Below, in pieces: positions 59,334 to 64,000 of a stretch of DNA of 64,000 nucleotides. Source of the stretch: Thermoleptolyngbya sichuanensis A183. GTDB taxonomy: Bacteria > Cyanobacteriota > Cyanobacteriia > Elainellales > Elainellaceae. The notes under the pieces were generated by a model, which was given only the letters and a program-made list of their open reading frames with translations, was not told the DNA's origin and ran no database searches. The first letter of the stretch is position 1. Each line of letters opens with the position of its first letter. The position numbers were made by a program, and so were the translations under genes. The stretch lies in the NCBI RefSeq assembly GCF_013177315.1, contig NZ_CP053661.1:4960001-5024000 (forward strand), read 5' to 3'.

Positions 59334-59583
59334 GGCGGCTATACAATCGGCAAAGCCCTGAGACAGCTCCGTACTGTCTATGGGTCAGGCGTTGGTGGGT
59401 GGTGCGAACACCTGCCAATGCCGTAAACGACGAAACGGCCAAATTTTCGGGGAGAAAGCTGCGGTCAAGGGAAATTTCACAGCTTGATGGATGACTATAG
59501 TCGATAGATTGGATGGGCGCAAGCAAAACTTTGTAATCGGTGCAAGCCAAGTTTTGCTGTGGAGTGTTTTGCTGTGGAGTGTA
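59314..59583 (-). repeat. conserved upstream segment of duplicated gene, copy B
   Basis: This non-coding partner of 48366-48598 includes CCAAATTTTCGGGGAG and GCGCAAGCAAAACTTTG. The conservation of non-coding DNA over 230 bp suggests recent duplication or a functional leader. Confidence 0.75.
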
Positions 59584-59594
59584 GATTGCCGGAC

Positions 59595-60074
59595 TCAAAG
59601 TAGTTCAAAGAAGCCGTCGTCTAGCTCGTAGCCCAGCAGTTGGGTCATGAACTTGAGCCGGGTGGGGCTGATGCCGCCGTGCTGCTGCATCCAGTCTGCC
59701 ACGGCAAAGATCTTGCTCATCACAAATAGCTCCAGCGCCTCCGGGTTGAACCGGATGCCCTCCGTCCGGCTAAACTCGTGCGGCACCAGCATCGCCGCAT
59801 AGCGCCCCAGTTCACCCGCTTCCCAATCCAGCACCAGCGGCAGCCAGGGATAGCACGCATCCAGCCGCACAAACCACAGCCGCACTTCGGGAATTTCCGA
59901 CAGTTCTCGCGGGTCGTCGGGATCGCGGGGAATGTCGATCTTGAACTGGAGTTGGAGGCTGGGCTGGGCCGTGGCGCTGGTCTGCTGAGCCAGCCAAGGG
60001 GCGATCGCCGCTGTGGCAGGCGAGAGATCCAGGCGATTGATCTGGTCGGCCGTGATCGTGAGAATGGGGGACAT
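59595..60074 (-). CDS. CRR6-type NdhI maturation factor
   Basis: A 159-residue protein matching the CRR6 (chlororespiratory reduction 6) family: FKIDIPRDPDDPRELSEIPE, VRLWFVRLDACYPWLPLVLD, then ELGRYAAMLVPHEFSRTEGI and the end LLGYELDDGFFELL. CRR6 assists assembly of the NdhI subunit into NDH-1, the complex for cyclic electron flow, respiration and CO2 uptake. It acts in the cytosol. No ndh gene is in the window. The assignment rests on remembered motif pattern and length. Confidence 0.85.
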   Translation of the reverse strand: MSPILTITADQINRLDLSPATAAIAPWLAQQTSATAQPSLQLQFKIDIPRDPDDPRELSEIPEVRLWFVRLDACYPWLPLVLDWEAGELGRYAAMLVPHEFSRTEGIRFNPEALELFVMSKIFAVADWMQQHGGISPTRLKFMTQLLGYELDDGFFELL

Positions 60075-60179
60075 GTTAGGTGTCGAAAAGGGTAGAGCAG
60101 AGGGGTAGAACTTTTATCTCTTTTACGCCTGCGATCAACGCAGATGACTAGGCATTGTTTTAAAACTTTCTAGGTCGTT

Positions 60180-60342
60180 GATTGCCCTGAGTCGATCCCC
60201 CTAAATCCCCCTTAAAAAGGGGGACTTCCGGGATTGCCCTGAGTCGATCCCCCTAAATCCCCCTTAAAAAGGGGGACTTCCGGATCGGTTTGGCCCAGTT
60301 CCCCCCTTGTTAAGGGGGGACTAAGGGGGGATCAAAGGGTTT
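60180..60342. repeat. palindromic GATCCCCC element, partly duplicated
   Basis: GAGTCGATCCCCCTAAATC and AAAAAGGGGGACTTCCGG occur twice in direct order (about 60184-60232 and 60236-60284), then GTTCCCCCCTTG and GGGGGGATCAAAG. It is the same element type as the 181-bp units at 56 kb. Confidence 0.85.
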
Positions 60343-60388
60343 TCAAGCACGCCCTAAGCAAGCATAAATGACGACAGTTCTGTATCTC

Positions 60389-61258
60389 TTATTCTTGCAG
60401 GGAGCGGTATTCCACGGGGGGAAACAGCAGCGGCACGTTGGCCAGGTCGTCCAGGTTGACGGAGGACAACAGGCTGTCCCAGTCGGCGATCAGCGCTGCA
60501 TCATCGGGCGTGGCGGCTCGCAGGGTTCCCAGGCTGGTTACGGTGTCTTGCCACAGGCCCGACCGGGCATAGAGGGCGGGCAGTTCTTGGGGCGTGGCGC
60601 GGTTGAGCCGCAGCGAGAGGCTGCTGTTGGGGACGACCCGCTGGAGCCAGCCGTCCGTCAGCGCGTCTCCAGAGCGATCGCCCGACGGGTCGCACTGGAG
60701 CTGAAACACCCAGTGATAGAGCCGTCCCTCGTCCAGCGGCCGCAGCGGAATGCCAATAATACTAGGCTCTTGGGGTAGCGGCAGGCGATATTCGTAGAGC
60801 GCTTCCTCTACGGTGCGTCCGGAAGGGGTGTCTGTGGCGATCGCCAGCGAAAATTGCGCCTGCCGAGCCACCGTTTGCGGCACATATACAAACACCATCG
60901 GCTGCTCGGAAACCGTTGGCTCAACGTTGATCTTGCCCTGCTCGGCAGCAGTCGGGTCGGTGGGCGGCACCAGGGGCAGCAGCCGCACCCCCGTTGCTCC
61001 ATCTGGGCTGCACGCCTGTCCGCCCCGCGTGATGCCGCCAATGCGATTGCGGACGGGGCGAGACTGCCGCACGCTAAATCCTAGCTGCGCGATCTGAACA
61101 GGCGGATCGAAGGCTGGACGGGATAGCGCAGACGAGTCCAAGACGGAAGGTGGCGCAGCATTTTGGAAAACCCGCGCCTCAGCAGTGCTGCTTTCGGAGA
61201 AGGCCCCCACGCCCAACAGCGCCATCAGCAGAATCGACGATGATAAAAAAGTCTGCAT
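60389..61258 (-). CDS. DUF928 exported protein
   Basis: A 289-residue protein with a signal peptide (MQTFLSSSILLMALLGVGAF ... STAEA). After a polar linker, the DUF928 core runs from about 80 to 245: GGQACSPDGATGVRLLPLVPP, VFVYVPQTVARQAQFSLA, GIPLRPLDEGRLYHWVFQLQC. The C-terminal helices contain ATPQELPALYARSGLWQDTV and DWDSLLSSVNLDDLANVPLL. DUF928 genes in cyanobacteria are often near CHASE2 sensors; none is adjacent here. Molecular role unknown. Confidence 0.88.
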   Translation of the reverse strand: MQTFLSSSILLMALLGVGAFSESSTAEARVFQNAAPPSVLDSSALSRPAFDPPVQIAQLGFSVRQSRPVRNRIGGITRGGQACSPDGATGVRLLPLVPPTDPTAAEQGKINVEPTVSEQPMVFVYVPQTVARQAQFSLAIATDTPSGRTVEEALYEYRLPLPQEPSIIGIPLRPLDEGRLYHWVFQLQCDPSGDRSGDALTDGWLQRVVPNSSLSLRLNRATPQELPALYARSGLWQDTVTSLGTLRAATPDDAALIADWDSLLSSVNLDDLANVPLLFPPVEYRSLQE

Positions 61259-61553
61259 TTAATGAATCGGTTCCGATGACTAGTGCGTTTCAGGTCGCAA
61301 AGGTTTCGACAACCCCATTGATTCGGTCAATGAGCAGGAACTGGGTGAAGGGTGAGCCGGGTCGATGGGGGCGATCGCCATCCTCCAGAACAAATGCGCG
61401 TGGGGATAATCCCCGTCAGCCTTATTCTGCCAAAAGTTCTGCCAAAAGTTCTGCTAAAAGTTTGAGAGGTCAGTCTGCTATTCTGCAACAAAAAATCCGT
61501 AAGCCTGGATAAATGCTGGGATTGTAAAGAAAACCTTGAAGAGAGCCGTATCT
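61259..61553. other. divergent promoter region
   Basis: Spacer between divergent genes. A 12-bp repeat (TCTGCCAAAAGT x3, about 61427-61463) is the only structure seen. Confidence 0.45.
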
Positions 61554-61937
61554 ATGCAACGAATTCCTCTTGCGGTCAATGGAACGCTGATGCGGGGGCT
61601 GGCGCTCAATGGCAATCTGCTTGCAGTGGGGGCTACCTTCGTCCGCGAGGCCAAAACGGAGCCTGCCTATCGCCTGTGGAGCATTGGCGATCGCCATCCG
61701 GCCATGCTGCGGGTGCGCGACGGGGGGCGGGCGATCGCCGTCGAAGTTTGGGACGTTCCCCCGGACGGATTGGGCCTACTCCTGCTGCAAGAACCCCCCG
61801 GCCTCTGCATCGGCCGCCTCATACTAGACGACGGTGAAAACGTGCTGGGCGTGCTGGGAGAACCGTACCTGTGCGAAGGGGAACGGGAGATCACAGAGTA
61901 TGGCGGCTGGCGGGCGTATGTGGAGCGGGTCAATTGA
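61554..61937 (+). CDS. allophanate hydrolase C-terminal-like / cyclotransferase-fold protein
   Basis: The start is ATG 61554 (an in-frame start at 61536 also exists). The 127-residue protein matches the stand-alone form of the AtzF C-terminal domain: PLAVNGTLMRGLALNGNLLA, FVREAKTEPAYRLWSIGDRH, VEVWDVPPDGLGLLLLQEPP, LGVLGEPYLCEGEREITEYG. In allophanate hydrolase this domain decarboxylates the intermediate after the amidase step. No amidase or urea carboxylase gene is adjacent, so the real substrate is open. Confidence 0.8.
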   Translation: MQRIPLAVNGTLMRGLALNGNLLAVGATFVREAKTEPAYRLWSIGDRHPAMLRVRDGGRAIAVEVWDVPPDGLGLLLLQEPPGLCIGRLILDDGENVLGVLGEPYLCEGEREITEYGGWRAYVERVN

Positions 61938-62172
61938 TGGAGGGAGTGAGCGATTTTGGATTTTGGATTTTGGGTGGAAGACCGCGTGAGTCCTAAAGGT
62001 AATAGGATGATGAGCAGAGCGCTGGCCTTGCGCCTCGTGCCAGTTCTCCCAAACGCTGCTGTCAATAAATCGCTGCAAGCCTCGTAGCCACTCGGACTGG
62101 CCATCCAAAATCACCAATCCAAAATCCAAAATCAACCCCATCCCCCATCTCGGTCTTCAATATCTCACCGTT
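61938..62172. repeat. spacer with opposed TTTTGGATT repeats
   Basis: GATTTTGGATTTTGGATTTT at about 61952-61971 and its complement-type copies (AATCCAAAATCCAAAATC) at 62114-62132 could pair to form a long stem. No gene is seen. Confidence 0.6.
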
Positions 62173-62472
62173 ATGTCCCTCACCGTCCTCATCCTCCTTG
62201 CAGGCATTGGCACGTTTCTCATGCGAACAGCGGGCGTGTGGCTACCCGAAGCGTGGGTTCCCACCCGATGGCTGGCTTACCTGCCGCTGGCGGTGATTTT
62301 GGCAATGGCGGTGGCGAGTGTAATGGGATTGGTGAGCCAACCATCTGAAACAGTGGCAACGATTTTGACAACACTGGCGGTGGTGGGCGGAGCGCTGTGC
62401 AAATGGCCACTGGCGGTCTGTATTTTGCTGGGATGCGGGGTGTTTGGCATGGTGTCATCCCTTGCCTGGTGA
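62173..62472 (+). CDS. AzlD-family small membrane protein
   Basis: A 99-residue protein with four hydrophobic helices and the AzlD opening VLILLAGIGTFLMRTAGVWL, followed by YLPLAVILAMAVASVM. AzlD normally works with AzlC in export of branched-chain amino acids. No azlC is next to it in this window; the gene downstream is an RluA-like protein. Assignment is by helix pattern and the TFLMR motif. Confidence 0.8.
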   Translation: MSLTVLILLAGIGTFLMRTAGVWLPEAWVPTRWLAYLPLAVILAMAVASVMGLVSQPSETVATILTTLAVVGGALCKWPLAVCILLGCGVFGMVSSLAW

Positions 62473-62508
62473 TCTGGCGCTGTTTGCTTTATTGTTGCTA
62501 CGCAGCTT

Positions 62509-63603
62509 ATGAACCAGGGCTGGGTCTATCGAGAGCAGGTGGCGCGGCGCGACGTGGGGCGATCGCTCCTGGATTATTACAGCCAGCGCTATCCGCACTC
62601 CAGCCGCGACGAGTGGCAAAGCCGCATTGCCCAGGGGCAGGTTTTGGTGAATGGTCAGCCAGTTTCGGCAGACTATGTGCTGTGCCTGGGGCAGCAGCTT
62701 GCATACCATCGTCCCCCATGGCAGGAACCCGACGTACCGCTGGCGTTTGACATTTTGCATGAAGATGCGGACGTGCTGGTGGTGGCGAAGCCGTCGGGGT
62801 TGCCTGTGCTGCCGGGGGGCGTTTTTTTGCAACATACACTGCTGGGGCAGTTGCAGCAGCGCTACCCGCAGAACCCGCCAACGCCCGTCCATCGTCTGGG
62901 ACGGGGGACTTCTGGTTTGGTGCTGCTGGGGCGATCGCCCGCCGCAAAATCTCGCCTCAGCCAGCAGATGCGCGACCAGACGCGACAGGCAGAGATCTTG
63001 TTACAGTTCATTGCGGATTTATGTTCGCCCTCTAGTTCTCCTCCCGGTTCGCCCTCCAGTTCTCCCTCTGGTTCGCCCCGGCGTTCACACCTGAATTCTG
63101 GTTGGTATACCCCGGATATTCTCCAATCTGAGAATCTGGGCGATCGCCCCTTACGAAAAACCTATCTTGCGCTAGTCGGCCCTAGCGATCTGCCTGATCG
63201 CTTTACCATTACTCAGCCCATCGGCAAGTTGTCCCATCCGGTTCTCGGCTACGTGTATGGTGCTGCGCCTAACGGTTTGCCTGCCTACAGCGAAGGACAG
63301 GTTTTGCAGCGGCAGGGCGATCGCACCCTCGTCGAGATGACCATCCTCACCGGCCGCCCCCACCAGATTCGCATTCACCTAGCGGCGGTGGGCTATCCCT
63401 TGCTGGGTGACCCGCTCTACGCTCCTGGCGGCACGCCCCGCACCTTTGACATGGAAGCCGAAACGACCGAAGCGTCTGATGAAAAACTGCCCGTTCCTGG
63501 CGACTGTGGCTATTGCCTGCACGCTCACCATCTCACGTTTTTGCATCCCACCTACGCGCAGCCCATGAGGTTCACGCTTCCTGCACCCTTTGCACGCAGT
63601 TAA
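62509..63603 (+). CDS. RluA-family pseudouridine synthase-like protein, catalytic Asp replaced
   Basis: A 364-residue protein. An S4-like start (SRDEWQSRIAQGQVLVNGQPV) is followed by the RluA core: ILHEDADVLVVAKPSGLPVLPGG, then PVHRLGRGTSGLVLL, and GRPHQIRIHLAAVGYPLLGDPLY. The usual motif is HRLDxxTSG; position 131 here is Gly. The same HRLGRGTSG form is known to me from a plant/cyanobacterial branch of the family, so it is not a mere mutation. Activity is uncertain. A Ser/Pro/Gly-rich insert (about 174-192) splits the core. It may form an operon with the AzlD-like gene. Confidence 0.85.
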   Translation: MNQGWVYREQVARRDVGRSLLDYYSQRYPHSSRDEWQSRIAQGQVLVNGQPVSADYVLCLGQQLAYHRPPWQEPDVPLAFDILHEDADVLVVAKPSGLPVLPGGVFLQHTLLGQLQQRYPQNPPTPVHRLGRGTSGLVLLGRSPAAKSRLSQQMRDQTRQAEILLQFIADLCSPSSSPPGSPSSSPSGSPRRSHLNSGWYTPDILQSENLGDRPLRKTYLALVGPSDLPDRFTITQPIGKLSHPVLGYVYGAAPNGLPAYSEGQVLQRQGDRTLVEMTILTGRPHQIRIHLAAVGYPLLGDPLYAPGGTPRTFDMEAETTEASDEKLPVPGDCGYCLHAHHLTFLHPTYAQPMRFTLPAPFARS

Positions 63604-64000
63604 GGGATTGTTTGAATAAGGAATTGTTTGAATCCCTTCTCACCGAATACTCCCATTCGTTCACGCCCAGTCCTTCACGCCCAGTCCTTCACGCCCAGTC
63701 CTTCACACCAACGATTCAGAACATGATTTGTCAAATACTCTCTCAATCTGTCGATTGATGCTATGAATGCTGATTGGTGCTATGAGATATGGATGTTATG
63801 CCGATTTTGGATTTTGGATTTGCGATTTTGGATGGGTAATTTTGGATGGCGGGTCGGGCATCTGCGGGGCTTTCAGCCATCTCATCCGTAGCGCCATTGG
63901 GGGAACTCCTATCAGCGGTCAGTGCGGTGCGTCAGACGGTACGGCTGTCAAACTGCGTGGCATGGCCGGGTCAGACGATCCCGTTCTCTATGATTCTTCG
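63604..64000. other. intergenic to window end, with short repeats
   Basis: Three exact 15-bp units TTCACGCCCAGTCCT (63660-63704) and TTTTGGATT-type repeats (63803-63846). No gene can be supported; one might start beyond the window edge. Confidence 0.5.

Noticed and set aside
61150..61512. A 120-residue plus-strand frame in the divergent spacer near 61.3 kb
   Set aside because: Overlaps the start of the DUF928 gene and contains only a short DNA repeat (AKSSAKSSAKS) with no folded-looking part.

Overview
The window is chromosomal DNA from a cyanobacterium. Three kinds of evidence support this: the palindrome GCGATCGC (HIP1) occurs very densely in genes and spacers alike; there are photosynthesis-linked genes (a PsbQ/CyanoQ lipoprotein and a CRR6-type NDH-1 assembly factor); and several proteins belong to families known mainly from cyanobacteria (DUF4912, DUF928, the EGY-like site-2 protease family, half-size GDT1 proteins). 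Gene style and GC-rich coding sequence look Leptolyngbya-like, but species cannot be fixed from the sequence alone.

Layout. 0-6 kb: a histidine kinase with a degraded ATPase domain, a small hydrolase-like protein, a GNAT acetyltransferase, tRNA-Leu(GAG) and a two-domain class III nucleotide cyclase. 6-14.7 kb: a large RTX/Calx-beta/beta-helix surface protein, an amino-acid-oxidase-like flavoprotein, psbQ, a PfkB sugar kinase and an inositol-phosphatase-family enzyme. 14.8-16.3 kb: a complete insertion sequence with perfect 16-bp inverted ends and a 6-bp target duplication. 16.5-23.7 kb: three glycosyltransferases, an MFS exporter, an SH3-domain secreted protein, a membrane M41 peptidase domain without an AAA+ motor, and a secreted protein with two cysteine-bearing repeats. 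24-28 kb: a ParA/ParB-like pair and a MocR-type regulator behind a striking four-box operator. 28.9-34.4 kb: two half-size GDT1 cation transporters, KDPG aldolase, Fe superoxide dismutase and polyphosphate kinase. 34.5-37 kb: a decayed stretch with Uma2 and integrase relics, a 9 x 54-bp coiled-coil gene and tRNA-Arg(CCU). 37-43.7 kb: dnaK, a DUF4912 protein, pirin and a secreted protein of unknown function.

43.7-48.7 kb is the main accessory region. It holds a decayed HlyD-like gene carrying a HIP1-bearing minisatellite, an IS110-family element with a long upstream non-coding end (candidate bridge-RNA locus), and an AT-rich three-gene cassette (small HNH nuclease plus two small helical proteins). 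The cassette is enclosed by a perfect 12-bp inverted repeat whose ends match the integron attC core pattern. One half of a segmental duplication follows; the other half is at 59 kb. 48.7-64 kb: a solitary DNA methyltransferase, a multi-PAS histidine kinase, a HAD hydrolase, a metallo-beta-lactamase-fold protein that has lost most metal ligands, a 181-bp tandem array, an EGY-like site-2 protease homologue lacking its HExxH histidines, CRR6, a DUF928 protein, an AzlD-like membrane protein and an RluA-family protein with Gly in place of the catalytic Asp.

Functional themes are envelope and exopolysaccharide assembly, signalling (two kinases, one cyclase), metal and oxidative-stress handling (GDT1 pair, FeSOD, pirin) and phosphate storage. 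Repeated DNA is abundant: palindromic elements, minisatellites and duplicated segments. Several proteins keep a family fold but have lost catalytic residues.
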